DNA of 49,754 nt from Alphaproteobacteria bacterium (GTDB taxonomy: Bacteria; Pseudomonadota; Alphaproteobacteria; Ferrovibrionales; Ferrovibrionaceae). The stretch is taken from assembly GCA_026126215.1 (NCBI GenBank), contig JAHCJQ010000013.1:1-49754 (forward strand). Reading direction: 5' to 3'. The notes under the pieces are model-generated. The model had not been told where the DNA came from. It saw nothing but the letters and a program-made list of their open reading frames with translations, and ran no database searches. Below, in pieces: positions 1 to 8,182 of this stretch. The number at the start of each line of letters is the position of its first letter. Positions within the stretch are counted from its first letter, which is position 1. Position numbers and translations under genes: made by a program.

Positions 1-1
1 G

Positions 2-199
2 GCGCGCCCGCTGGCCCGCGTCATCCAGGAGCATATCAAGAAGCCGCTGGCCGATGAGTTGCTGTTCGGCAAGCTGGTAAAGGGCGGGCATGTCACCGTG
101 CGGCTGGAAGGCGACGGTCTTGCCTTCGATATCGAGCCGAACGAGCCACCGTCCGTGGCGCCCGGCAACGGCGAGAAGAAGCCCGAATACGTGAACTGA
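2..199 (+). CDS. clpA: ATP-dependent Clp protease ATP-binding subunit ClpA, C-terminal end (partial)
   Basis: Only the last 65 codons are inside the window; the gene enters from the left edge and stops with TGA at 197-199. The visible residues (ARPLARVIQEHIKKPLADEL then LLFGKLVKGGHVTV) match the end of the second AAA+ module (D2-small domain) of ClpA, where the IQ..IK.PLADE.LFG.L..GG segment is highly conserved. ClpA is the hexameric cytoplasmic unfoldase that feeds substrates to ClpP. The short acidic and charged tail after the domain is typical of alphaproteobacterial ClpA. ClpB has a different tail, so ClpA is the better call. The next gene (HIT protein) is on the other strand and convergent, with a 37-base gap. 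Confidence 0.85.
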   Translation, partial: ARPLARVIQEHIKKPLADELLFGKLVKGGHVTVRLEGDGLAFDIEPNEPPSVAPGNGEKKPEYVN

Positions 200-236
200 C
201 GCTGCCCGCGTCCGGGACGGTGCGCTGGCCTGCCTT

Positions 237-659
237 CTAGGCGATCCTTGCGCGGATGCGTTCGGCAATCTGACCGATCGCCTTCATATCGCCGGGGCGC
301 GGTGTCCAGTTGAGGCTGGCGCCGTCATTCATCCGGCGCGGCACTACATGAACGTGGAAATGCGGCACGGATTGTGCCGCCGCGCGACCGTTCGCCTGCA
401 GGAGATTGAGGCCTTCCGGCGCGACCACGTCCCTGACGGCGCGTGCCACCCGGGCGAGGCTTTGTGCGACTTCCGCGAACAGGGCGGGCGGCAGGTCGAA
501 AAGGTCCGGATGATGCGGCTTGGCGATCACCAGGCAATGGCCGTCATTGAGCGGATTGATGTCCATGAAGGCAAGCGTTGCGTCATTTTCGAATAGTTTG
601 AAGCTGGGAATTGCGCCTTCCACGATCTTGCAAAAGACGCAGTCCGGATCCCGTTTCAT
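237..659 (-). CDS. HIT family protein (histidine triad nucleotide-binding hydrolase)
   Basis: A 140-residue protein with the N-terminal CVFCKIVEG segment and the histidine triad HFHVHVVPR near the C-terminus (H-x-H-x-H-x-x), the nucleotide phosphate-binding and catalytic motif of Hint-like AMP hydrolases. Length and architecture are those of single-domain bacterial HIT proteins, which are cytoplasmic. The start at 659 is chosen because GAGGAGG lies about 6 bases before the ATG and the homology begins at once (MKRDPDCVFC); a longer frame exists upstream but has no homology. It converges on clpA and lies head to head with the TctC-like gene at 769. Exact substrate cannot be read from sequence. 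Confidence 0.9.
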   Translation of the reverse strand: MKRDPDCVFCKIVEGAIPSFKLFENDATLAFMDINPLNDGHCLVIAKPHHPDLFDLPPALFAEVAQSLARVARAVRDVVAPEGLNLLQANGRAAAQSVPHFHVHVVPRRMNDGASLNWTPRPGDMKAIGQIAERIRARIA

Positions 660-768
660 GGCATTCCTCCTCGGCATCTCGCGCTTTATCCTAGGACAGC
701 GGGAAAGCTGGCAAAAGTCATCGCCTGTCGGCATGCTAGCGCCGCGCGAGCACGGGGGCGTGGCGAAG

Positions 769-1755
769 ATGAAGGTTGGGATCGGGGCGGTCTGCCGAAG
801 CCTGGGCCTGTCCGTTGGCGTGGCCTGTCTGCTTGCCGGCCCGGTATCGGCGCAGGACTATCCGACGCGCCCCATCCGGCTCGTCGTGCCGCATGCGGAG
901 GGGAGTGTCGTCGACGGCCTGATGCGCATTCTCGCCCCGCGCCTGGCCGATGGGCTCGGCCAGACGGTCAGTCTGGAGAACCGGCCCGGACGGGGTGGGG
1001 CGGAAGCTGCGGAGAGCGTGGCTCGCGCCGGCGCGGATGGCCATACGCTGATGATCGCCGGGACAAGCTCGCACGCGGTTGCGCCCGCGACGCGCCAGCG
1101 CCTCGGTTATCACCCGGTGCGGGACTTCAGCGCGATCGGACAGATCGGCGCCGCGCCCATGCTCCTCCTTGCGACGCCGGGCCTGCCTGTGCGCAGCGTC
1201 GCTGAACTGATCGACTATGCCCGTGCGCATCCCTACGCCGTGAGCTTCGCCTCGTCGGGGCGCACCGGCCTGGCGCATCTCGCTGCCGAACAGTTTCGCC
1301 TGATCGCCAGCATCAATCTGCAACCGGTCGCCTACAAGTCCCTTGCGCTCGCCCTGCCGGACCTCATGACCGGTCAGGTCTCGCTGATCTTCGAAGGCGT
1401 TGTGCCCGGGCTCGATCACGCGCGAAGTGGGGCGTTGCGCCCGCTCGCCGTCACCTCGGAGAAGCCGACACCGCTGGCCCCCGGCGTCCCCGCCATCGCC
1501 GAAGCCGCGCTGCCGAAATTCGCGGTGGTCAAATGGATCGGTCTCGTCGGCCCGGCCGGCTTGTCGGACAGGGTTCGCGACAAACTTCAGGGTGAGCTCT
1601 ATCGCGCATTGCGCGCCGAGGATGTCCGCCAGCGCTTCCACGATCTGGGCATGGAGGTGCGCGCCGAGGGCGCGGATGCGTTCGACCTGCTGATCCGGCG
1701 GGAGTTCTGGCGCTGGAGCAAGGTGGCGGGCAAGGCAGGGATCGGCGCCGAATAG
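769..1755 (+). CDS. Bug/TctC-family tripartite tricarboxylate transporter substrate-binding protein (orphan)
   Basis: A 328-residue secreted protein. The first 28 residues form a signal peptide (hydrophobic LGLSVGVACLLAG, cleavage near VSA|QDYP). The mature start DYPTRPIRLVVP and the downstream ENRPGRGG motif are hallmarks of the Bug family of extracytoplasmic solute receptors, which close on a ligand carboxylate in the periplasm. Length is usual for the family. Start chosen as the ATG directly before the signal peptide; an in-frame ATG at 733 and a GTG at 760 are alternatives. No tctA or tctB membrane subunit is nearby, so it is an orphan receptor, as is common for expanded Bug families. It converges on the GNAT gene, with 5 bases between their stops. 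Confidence 0.88.
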   Translation: MKVGIGAVCRSLGLSVGVACLLAGPVSAQDYPTRPIRLVVPHAEGSVVDGLMRILAPRLADGLGQTVSLENRPGRGGAEAAESVARAGADGHTLMIAGTSSHAVAPATRQRLGYHPVRDFSAIGQIGAAPMLLLATPGLPVRSVAELIDYARAHPYAVSFASSGRTGLAHLAAEQFRLIASINLQPVAYKSLALALPDLMTGQVSLIFEGVVPGLDHARSGALRPLAVTSEKPTPLAPGVPAIAEAALPKFAVVKWIGLVGPAGLSDRVRDKLQGELYRALRAEDVRQRFHDLGMEVRAEGADAFDLLIRREFWRWSKVAGKAGIGAE

Positions 1756-1760
1756 GCGTT

Positions 1761-2921
1761 TCAGTCGGTCTCGCGCCGGAATGGCGCATGGCTTGCGAAA
1801 TAGCCGATTTCTTCCGCCACATGTTCGCGCTCGCGCACGAGATAGCGCTCGATTGCCTCTCTCAGGCGTGGATCGGCGATCCAGTGCGCCGAATAGGTCG
1901 CGGTCGGCAGATAGCCGCGGGCCAGTTTGTGCTCGCCCTGCGCCCCGGCCTCGACGCGTGTCAGACCCCGCGCCAGGGCATACTCGATCGCCTGATAGTA
2001 GCAGAGTTCGAAATGCAGGCAGGGATGATGCTCGATGCAGCCCCAGTAGCGGCCATAGAGCGTGTCTGCGCCGCGCAGATTGAGTGCGCCGGCGATGATG
2101 CGGCCCGCGCGGCGGGCCAGAATCAGCACGCAGTGCTCCGCCATGCGCTCATGCAGAAGGCTGAAGAAACGCCGGTTGAGATAGGGGCGTCCCCATTTGC
2201 GACTGCCGGTATCCATGTAGAAGGCGAACATGGCGTCCCAATGGGCTTCGGTCAGTTCCCTTCCTTCGCAGACCTCGATGACGATTCCGGCTTCCGTCAC
2301 TTCGCGCCGCTCGCGCCGCACCTGCTTGCGCTTGCGTGAGGCGAGGTCGGCGAGGAAATCTTCGAAAGTCGCATAGCCCCGGCTCTCGAAATGGAACTGC
2401 TCGCCGGTGCGCTGCAGGAATCCGGCCGCGCCAAGCCGTTGCCATTCCTCCTCCGTGCAAAAGGTGAGATGGAGCGAGGACACGCCAAGGCGTTCGGCTG
2501 CCTGTACCAGTCCGGCGATCAGCGCAGCTCTTGCCCCCTCGTCCGTCTCTTCACGCAGGAGCAGCCGCCGGCCAGGCACCGGCGTAAAGGGGACGGCAAT
2601 CTGGAGCTTCGGATAGTAGCGCCCTCCGGCCCGCTCGTAGGCGTCCGCCCAGCCATGATCGAATACATACTCGCCATAGGAATGGGTTTTGGCATACATC
2701 GGCGCGACGGCAAGCAGGCGGCCGGCGCCATCGCGCAGCGCCGCATGCTGTGGCAGCCAGCCGGTTTCCGGCGCCGCCGCGCCGCTTTCCTCGAGCGCGT
2801 CGAGAAATGCATGCGACAGGAAAGGGTTGCCGGCGCCGGCGCAGGCATCCCATTGCGTCTCCGCAATCTCGGCAATGCGCCGATGCAGCGTGAGCTGATA
2901 CTCCGCCCGACGTTCGGTCAC
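1761..2921 (-). CDS. GNAT family N-acetyltransferase (COG3146/DUF482-type)
   Basis: A 386-residue protein of the COG3146 type, a GNAT-fold group distantly related to peptidoglycan-recognising FemX-like acyltransferases. Visible family features are the N-terminal NPFLSHAFLDALEESGAA segment, the central RKRKQVRRERR basic stretch, and C-terminal ARGLTRVEAGAQGEHKLARG, the usual conserved end of this group. The start is GTG and overlaps the stop of the upstream GDPD gene by four bases (GTGA), so translation is probably coupled. It is the last gene of the leftward run beginning with gnd. The true acyl acceptor is unknown. Confidence 0.8.
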   Translation of the reverse strand: MTERRAEYQLTLHRRIAEIAETQWDACAGAGNPFLSHAFLDALEESGAAAPETGWLPQHAALRDGAGRLLAVAPMYAKTHSYGEYVFDHGWADAYERAGGRYYPKLQIAVPFTPVPGRRLLLREETDEGARAALIAGLVQAAERLGVSSLHLTFCTEEEWQRLGAAGFLQRTGEQFHFESRGYATFEDFLADLASRKRKQVRRERREVTEAGIVIEVCEGRELTEAHWDAMFAFYMDTGSRKWGRPYLNRRFFSLLHERMAEHCVLILARRAGRIIAGALNLRGADTLYGRYWGCIEHHPCLHFELCYYQAIEYALARGLTRVEAGAQGEHKLARGYLPTATYSAHWIADPRLREAIERYLVREREHVAEEIGYFASHAPFRRETD

Positions 2922-3658
2922 GGCAACCAGAACTCGAAGATCGGATTGTCGGCATGGGCCTTGGCGCGGGCCCAGACTTCCGGTGAGCGCACTGTCCAGG
3001 TCAGGACCGGAAGCCCGCGCGCGCGCGCGCGTTCGGTCAGCGGTTGGGGCAGATGGGTAACGTCGAAGGCAATGAAGTGAGGGTCGCCAAAGCCCGCGTC
3101 GAGCGCCTGTTTCAGCGCCGCCTTCTGCGCGTCATCCAGGGATTTCATTTCCTCCGGCAAGGTGGCAATCTGCCCGCGCACGGCGTCGGGAAGATTGCGG
3201 CGCAGCCAGTCAACCACGCCGGGGCTGAAGGATTGCAGGGCGAAGGGACCGGCATATTCGGCGAGATCGCGCGCTACCGCCTGCTCCAGCGGACCGACCG
3301 GAGCATCGCCATAATTCTTGATCTCGATCACAAGGGGCGCGCGGCCAGCGACGAAATCGAGGACCTGGCGAAATGTGGGCGGGCGTTCGCTGGTGCCGAG
3401 CAGAGGCAGCGCACCGAGTTCGGTGGCGGTGAGCTGGTCGGCCAGTCCCTCGCGGCCGGTCAGGCGGTCAAGCTTGGCATCGTGGAAGACCATGGCGATG
3501 CCATCGCGGCTCAGCCGCACGTCCAGCTCGATGGCGTAGCCCTTGTCGATGGCGGCAGCAAAAGCGGCGATGGAGTTCTCCGGGATGCCGGTCTTTTCCA
3601 GGTGATGCAGGCCGCGATGGGCAACGGCGATTTGGGTGAGCCAGACGGGGGCGGGCAT
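2918..3658 (-). CDS. Glycerophosphodiester phosphodiesterase, cytoplasmic type
   Basis: A 246-residue GDPD with no signal peptide. The catalytic set is visible: AHRG near the N-terminus, ENSIAAF, then IELDVRLSRDG and VFHDAKLDRLT carrying the metal-binding Glu, Asp and His of the TIM barrel; the conserved W near the end (LTWTVRSPE) is also there. It hydrolyses glycerophosphodiesters to sn-glycerol 3-phosphate and an alcohol. The ATG at 3658 has GGAG upstream and sits 13 bases after the stop of the Rid gene. Its stop overlaps the GTG of the GNAT gene. A second, secreted GDPD lies at 29642-30619, so the cell has intracellular and periplasmic versions. Confidence 0.88.
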   Translation of the reverse strand: MPAPVWLTQIAVAHRGLHHLEKTGIPENSIAAFAAAIDKGYAIELDVRLSRDGIAMVFHDAKLDRLTGREGLADQLTATELGALPLLGTSERPPTFRQVLDFVAGRAPLVIEIKNYGDAPVGPLEQAVARDLAEYAGPFALQSFSPGVVDWLRRNLPDAVRGQIATLPEEMKSLDDAQKAALKQALDAGFGDPHFIAFDVTHLPQPLTERARARGLPVLTWTVRSPEVWARAKAHADNPIFEFWLP

Positions 3659-3671
3659 GTGGGGACTCCAG

Positions 3672-4136
3672 TCAGGGCAACAGGCGGAAGACGCCATCCA
3701 GTTCGACGGCGATGGAGAAGGGAAGGGCAGGTGCCGCCACCGCGGCACGGGCATGCGGGCTGCCCGGAAACAGCGCGCCGAGCAGGTCGGAGGCGCCGTT
3801 CAGCACCAGATGCTGGTCGGTAAAGCCGGGCGCGGAATGGACCAGGCCAAAGAGCTTGAGGCAGGGACCGACCCGGTCGGCGCCCCCGGCGGCTGCCACC
3901 GCATGCGCGAGCAGGTTGAGTGCGGTCAGGCGTGCCGCCTGCTGTCCCTCTTCCAGGGTAAGATCCCGGCCGAGCTTGCCGCGATAACGGATCTCCTTGT
4001 CCCAGGTAGGCCCCATGCCGGAGACCCATATCTGATCGCCGACGACGACCGCGCCGACATAGGTCGCGACTGGCTGGAAAGGCGGCGGCAGTTCGATGCC
4101 GAGCTGGCGCAGCCGCCCGCCAAGTGCGCTGTTCAC
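3672..4136 (-). CDS. RidA/YjgF family protein, first of a tandem pair
   Basis: A 154-residue Rid-family protein (chorismate-mutase-like trimer fold). The arginine that grips the substrate carboxylate in RidA is kept (SPHARAAVA), and the following acidic residue is present (IAVELDGVF). RidA enzymes hydrolyse reactive enamine/imine intermediates released by PLP enzymes to ketoacid and ammonia. It starts with GTG and overlaps the stop of the next Rid gene by four bases, so the two are probably co-translated. The pair are clearly diverged tandem paralogues: both carry an N-terminal (R/K)LK/RxLxIELP segment, an (E/L)RYxGKxG motif and xxNGASDL before the active site, but the rest differs. Confidence 0.87.
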   Translation of the reverse strand: MNSALGGRLRQLGIELPPPFQPVATYVGAVVVGDQIWVSGMGPTWDKEIRYRGKLGRDLTLEEGQQAARLTALNLLAHAVAAAGGADRVGPCLKLFGLVHSAPGFTDQHLVLNGASDLLGALFPGSPHARAAVAAPALPFSIAVELDGVFRLLP

Positions 4137-4600
4137 CCCGCGACCTCGAGAATGGCATCGATCTCCACCGCGACGTTGCGCGGCAGGGCATTCACGCCGA
4201 CGGCGAAGCGGGCATGCTTGCCCTTGTCTCCGAACACCTCGACCATCAGGTCGGAGGCACCGTTGATCACGAAGGGTTGCTGTTCGAATCCGTCCACGCA
4301 GTTGACGAAGCCGCCGAGCTTGACACAGCGCATGATCCGGTCGAGATCGCCAACCGCGGCGCGGGCCTGGGCGATGAGGTTGAGTCCGACCAGGCGGGCC
4401 GCCGCCTTGGCCTGCTCCACGTCGTAATCCTTGCCGACCTTGCCCACGTACCTAAGCTCGCCGTTCCAGAACGGAATCTGCCCCGCGATAAAGAGCATGC
4501 GCCCGCTCTGCACGAAGGGCACGTAGTTCGCCGCCGGGGCAGCGGCGTTCGGCAATTCGATCTTCAGTTCCTTCAGACGCGCCTCAATCTGTCCAGCCAT
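4133..4600 (-). CDS. RidA/YjgF family protein, second of a tandem pair
   Basis: A 155-residue Rid-family protein with the active-site arginine (KGKHARFAVG) and the late glutamate (VAVEIDAILEV). Start taken at ATG 4600, where homology begins (MAGQIEARLKELKIELP) and GGAAAGG/GAGG precede the codon; an upstream in-frame ATG at 4678 would add an Ala-rich stretch that overlaps the end of the aldehyde dehydrogenase. It follows that dehydrogenase by 28 bases and overlaps the next Rid gene (GTGA). The VGLNLIAQARAAVGDLDRI region is close to the Rid group often found with amino acid or amine catabolic genes. Likely role: removing reactive imines. Substrate unknown. Confidence 0.87.
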   Translation of the reverse strand: MAGQIEARLKELKIELPNAAAPAANYVPFVQSGRMLFIAGQIPFWNGELRYVGKVGKDYDVEQAKAAARLVGLNLIAQARAAVGDLDRIMRCVKLGGFVNCVDGFEQQPFVINGASDLMVEVFGDKGKHARFAVGVNALPRNVAVEIDAILEVAG

Positions 4601-4628
4601 CGCCTCACCCTTTCCTTGTCCTGCTGCG

Positions 4629-6101
4629 TCAGCCGCCGGGGCGGCCGCCGGCGCCGCCTGAGATGCGGATGCCGACATTCTTCGTCTGGATATAGTTCAG
4701 TAACGCCTCCTGGCCTTTCTCGCGGCCATAGCCGGAGCGCCTGGTGCCGCCGAAGGGCGTCTCGATCCCGCCGGCGAACCACTCGTTGACGAAGACCTGT
4801 CCCGCCACCAGCCGCTCCGCACTCCAATGGGCGAGGCGGAGATCGCGCGTATAGACACCGGCGCAAAGACCGTAATCGGTCCCGTTGGCCAGCGCGATCG
4901 CCTCCTCGGGTTCGTCGAAGGGCTGCACAGCCAGCACTGGTCCGAAGACCTCTTCCCGGGCAATCTGCATGTCCGGGCGGACGCCGACGAAGATCGTCGG
5001 CTGCATGAAATGGCCGGCACGCTCGATGCGGCGTCCGCCGGTCGCCGCCTTGGCGCCGGCCTGCTGGGCGGCAAGGCAGTGACCTTCCACCTTGTCCAAC
5101 TGTGCCGCCGAAATGACCGGGCCGAGATCGCAACCTTCGATGCCAGGTCCGATGGAGAGCGCGCCGGCGCGGCGGACGATCCGGTCCACCACTTCGTCAT
5201 GCACCGAACGGTGCACCAGAAGCCGCGACTGCGCCGAGCATACCTGGCCCGCATGGCTGAAAATGCCGATGGCGCTCGACGCGGCGGCCTGATCGAGATC
5301 GGCATCAGGAAAGACGATGCCCGCGGACTTGCCGCCGAGCTCCATCACGCAGGGCAGGACACGGCGCGACGCCGCGCGCAGGATGCTCTGCCCGGTGCTG
5401 ACCGAGCCGGTAAAGACGATATGGTCGATATCGTCGTGCCCGACGAGGCTCGCGCCGCAATCATGCCCATAGCCGCAGATCAGGTTGAAGGCGCCCTCGG
5501 GCACGCCGGCCCTTCGGCATGCTTCGGCGATGAAGGTGCAGGATAGCGGCGAGAGTTCCGGACTCTTGAGGACAACGGTGTTGCCGGTGGCGAGCGCGCA
5601 GGCGACCGAGCGGGCGGCGATCTGCAGCGGGAAATTCCATGGAACGATCTGCGCCGACACGCCAAAGGGTGCCGGAATGGTGTAATCGACATAGCCGGCG
5701 CCGAGCGGGATCATGCGACCCTCGATCTTGTCGGTCGCGCCGCCGTAATAGGTGAAGTAGCGCGCGGCGGCCATCGCTTCGTTGCGCCCGCCGGCCAGCG
5801 TCTTGCCGTTGTCGAGGCATTCCGCGAGCGCGATCTCCTCGGCCATCGCTTCCATGTGGCGGGCGATTTCGAGCAGCATCCGGCCGCGCGCCATCGGCCG
5901 CATGTCGATCAGCGTGCGGGCGCTGAAGCAGGTCCGCGCCGCCGCCACCGCGCGATCGACGTCCGCCCCGTTGGCGCGCGCGACCTCGGCAATGACCTGC
6001 CCGGTTGCCGGGTTCTCGACCGGAATGCGCCCGCCGCTCGCCCCATCGACCCAGGCACCGCCGATGAAATTCTGCCAGTAGTCCTTGATCCCTGCCGTCA
6101 T
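4629..6101 (-). CDS. NAD(P)-dependent aldehyde dehydrogenase
   Basis: A full-length 490-residue ALDH. The oxyanion Asn (VPWNFPLQIA, N156), general-base Glu (MELGGKSAG, E254) and catalytic Cys (GQVCSAQSR, C288) are all in place, along with the FTGSVSTG nucleotide loop and the C-terminal PFGGTRRSGYGREKG. This is the betaine/aminoaldehyde-like branch of the superfamily; the exact aldehyde cannot be fixed. It lies 25 bases after gntK and 28 bases before a Rid pair, on the same strand. ALDH with Rid proteins suggests handling of aldehyde and imine by-products of amine breakdown (inference). A second ALDH of a different subfamily is at 18640-20139. Confidence 0.88.
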   Translation of the reverse strand: MTAGIKDYWQNFIGGAWVDGASGGRIPVENPATGQVIAEVARANGADVDRAVAAARTCFSARTLIDMRPMARGRMLLEIARHMEAMAEEIALAECLDNGKTLAGGRNEAMAAARYFTYYGGATDKIEGRMIPLGAGYVDYTIPAPFGVSAQIVPWNFPLQIAARSVACALATGNTVVLKSPELSPLSCTFIAEACRRAGVPEGAFNLICGYGHDCGASLVGHDDIDHIVFTGSVSTGQSILRAASRRVLPCVMELGGKSAGIVFPDADLDQAAASSAIGIFSHAGQVCSAQSRLLVHRSVHDEVVDRIVRRAGALSIGPGIEGCDLGPVISAAQLDKVEGHCLAAQQAGAKAATGGRRIERAGHFMQPTIFVGVRPDMQIAREEVFGPVLAVQPFDEPEEAIALANGTDYGLCAGVYTRDLRLAHWSAERLVAGQVFVNEWFAGGIETPFGGTRRSGYGREKGQEALLNYIQTKNVGIRISGGAGGRPGG

Positions 6102-6126
6102 CGACTGAATATCCTCAACCGTGAAG

Positions 6127-6618
6127 TCATGCGCCCGAGCGCAGCCGGGCGACGATCCTCTGCACGATGACCACCGGGCTGGCGGTAATGTCCACCGTGA
6201 TCGCCTCCCGCGGTTCTTCGAGCGCGGCGAACTGGCTGGCCAGCAGGCTGGCCGGCATGTAACCGTGCTGACGTCGCGCGATGCGCGCCCGGATCAGCTC
6301 CTCGGCGCCGCGCAGATAGACCAGCCGGACGCGATCATGGTCGATGCCGAGGGTTCGCCGGTAGCTTTCCCGCAGCGCCGAACAGGCGAGCACCACGGCG
6401 CGGCCCTCCGCCTGCCAGCGACCGATCTCCCCGGCCAGCGCGGCGAGCCATGGCGCGCGGTCTGTATCGTCCAGCGCCTCGCCGCGGCGCATCTTCTCGA
6501 TGTTGGCGGCGGGATGGTAGATGTCGCCTTCGGCGAACTCTGCCTCCAGGGTCGCGGCCAGCGCCTGGCCGATGGTGGTCTTGCCGGCCCCGCTCACGCC
6601 CATGACGACGACGATCAT
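6127..6618 (-). CDS. gntK: Gluconokinase
   Basis: A 163-residue P-loop kinase: Walker A is GVSGAGKTTIG at residues 7-17, followed by AEGDIYHPAANIEKMRRGEAL, which contains the sugar-binding D/HP segment, and CSALRESYR, the usual gluconokinase signature. It phosphorylates gluconate to 6-phosphogluconate, the substrate of the product of the upstream gene gnd. Start ATG 6618 overlaps the gnd stop (ATGA), so the two are translationally coupled. Shikimate kinase is the main alternative, but the DxYHPxxNIxKM motif is specific to gluconokinase. No gluconate permease is seen in the window. Confidence 0.92.
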   Translation of the reverse strand: MIVVVMGVSGAGKTTIGQALAATLEAEFAEGDIYHPAANIEKMRRGEALDDTDRAPWLAALAGEIGRWQAEGRAVVLACSALRESYRRTLGIDHDRVRLVYLRGAEELIRARIARRQHGYMPASLLASQFAALEEPREAITVDITASPVVIVQRIVARLRSGA

Positions 6619-8027
6619 GGCCGGGCGGTCCAGTCATGGTGGAACTTGCCCGGCCGGTCGAGCCTCGCGAAGCCATGCGCGCCGAAATGGTCGCGCTGCG
6701 CCTCGATCATGTTGGCCCAGAGTCGTCCGGTGCGCAGTCCGTCCAGATAGGCGAGGGCGGAGCCATGGGCCGGCAACGGCACGCCATGCAGTGCACCGAG
6801 TGCCACGGTCTGGCGCAACCCTTCCTCCGCCGGGCGCAGGATCGGGACGATGGCCGGGGCCAGGGCCGGATTTTCCGCTGGCCCGGCGGTCAGCGCCTCC
6901 GCCATCGGTTCGAGCAGGCGGGAGCGGATGATGCAGCCGCCCTGCCAGATGCGTGCGAGGAGCGCGAGGTCGATGTTCCAGCCATGTGCCTCGCTTGCCG
7001 CATGGATCACCGCGAAGCCCTGGGCATAAGCGGCGATGCTGCCGGCGAGCAGCCCCTGGCCGAGGAAGGCAAGCGCTTCTTCGCGCGCCCCGGCATATGC
7101 GCGCCGCGGATGACCGAGCGCCGCCTCTGCCCGCAGCCGGTCCGGGCGCAGCGCCGAGAGGCAGCGCGCGTGCACGGCTTCGGCAATGGTCGGCGCGGGG
7201 CAGCCATATTCGAGCGCGGCAGCGGCGGACCACTGGCCTGTTCCCTTCTGGCTCGCCTTGTCGACGATCAGTTCGAGCAGCGGCCGGCCGCTCTCCGGAT
7301 CGCGCGCGGCGAGGGCATCGATGCTCACTTCCATCAGGAATGAATCCATCCAGCCCCGGGCCCATTCCTCGAAGGCCGCGCGTACGCTGCCTTGTGCATA
7401 ACCCAGCAGGTGGTGGGCGACGTGCGCGGTCTCCGCAATGAGCTGCATCAGCGCGTATTCGATGCCGTTATGCAGGGTCTTGACGAAATGGCCGGCCCCG
7501 TCCGGACCAACATGGGCGAAGCAGGGGCGCCCGGCCGCGCGCGCCGCGATGTCGGTGAGCATCGGTCCGATCCGCGCATAGGCCGGTGCGTCGCCTCCAC
7601 CCATGAGCGAGGGGCCGTTGCGCGCGCCGCGCTCGCCCCCGGAGATGCCGAGGCCGGCGAAGTGCTGCCCGTGCGCGCGGATGCCGGCAGCGCGGCGAAT
7701 CGTGTCCTGATAATGCGAATTGCCGCCATCGACGACGATGTCGCCCGGCTCCAGAAGCGGTGCCAGCAGCGCCAGCTCCTCATCCACCGCCGCGCCGGCA
7801 GGGATCAGCAGCAGCACCACCCGCGGCCGCGCCAGCACCGCCACCAGTCCCGCCCGGTCGGGCGCGGCGATGGCGGGGGCGCGGCAGGCGGCAGAACGTT
7901 CCGCAAGTATGCGTGCCGCAGCGGGCTCGCGGTCCAGTCCAGCCACATGATAGCCATGATCCGCGAAGTTGAGCGCCAGATTCCGGCCCATTACGCCGAG
8001 ACCGACCACGCCGAGATCCGCCGCCAT
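6615..8027 (-). CDS. gnd: 6-phosphogluconate dehydrogenase, decarboxylating
   Basis: A 470-residue enzyme. It opens with the Rossmann fingerprint GVVGLGVMGRNLA, then DGGNSHYQDT, GISGGERGARNGPSLM, and the active-site block GAGHFVKTLHNGIEYALMQL with catalytic Lys, HNG and Glu; the long all-helical C-terminal domain follows, so it is the long form, not the short GndA-like type. It oxidises 6-phosphogluconate to ribulose 5-phosphate with CO2 release in the pentose phosphate pathway. Start ATG 8027 has AAGGAGAA upstream; a longer frame to 8135 lacks homology. It is the first gene of the leftward seven-gene run and is divergent from the cyclase at 8183, so the 155-base gap should hold both promoters. 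Confidence 0.93.
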   Translation of the reverse strand: MAADLGVVGLGVMGRNLALNFADHGYHVAGLDREPAAARILAERSAACRAPAIAAPDRAGLVAVLARPRVVLLLIPAGAAVDEELALLAPLLEPGDIVVDGGNSHYQDTIRRAAGIRAHGQHFAGLGISGGERGARNGPSLMGGGDAPAYARIGPMLTDIAARAAGRPCFAHVGPDGAGHFVKTLHNGIEYALMQLIAETAHVAHHLLGYAQGSVRAAFEEWARGWMDSFLMEVSIDALAARDPESGRPLLELIVDKASQKGTGQWSAAAALEYGCPAPTIAEAVHARCLSALRPDRLRAEAALGHPRRAYAGAREEALAFLGQGLLAGSIAAYAQGFAVIHAASEAHGWNIDLALLARIWQGGCIIRSRLLEPMAEALTAGPAENPALAPAIVPILRPAEEGLRQTVALGALHGVPLPAHGSALAYLDGLRTGRLWANMIEAQRDHFGAHGFARLDRPGKFHHDWTARP

Positions 8028-8182
8028 ATTCCTGCCTTCTCCTTGCGGCGTCATCTTAGCCAGCGCCGGTTCCGGGGCAATGTTCGTTTTGCCGGCGGGC
8101 GCCGTCCGCAGGACGGCCGCGCCAGGATTGGCCACACGGTGCTATCGTCGGACCGACTGGGTGGAAGGAGCGAGGAAATCAT

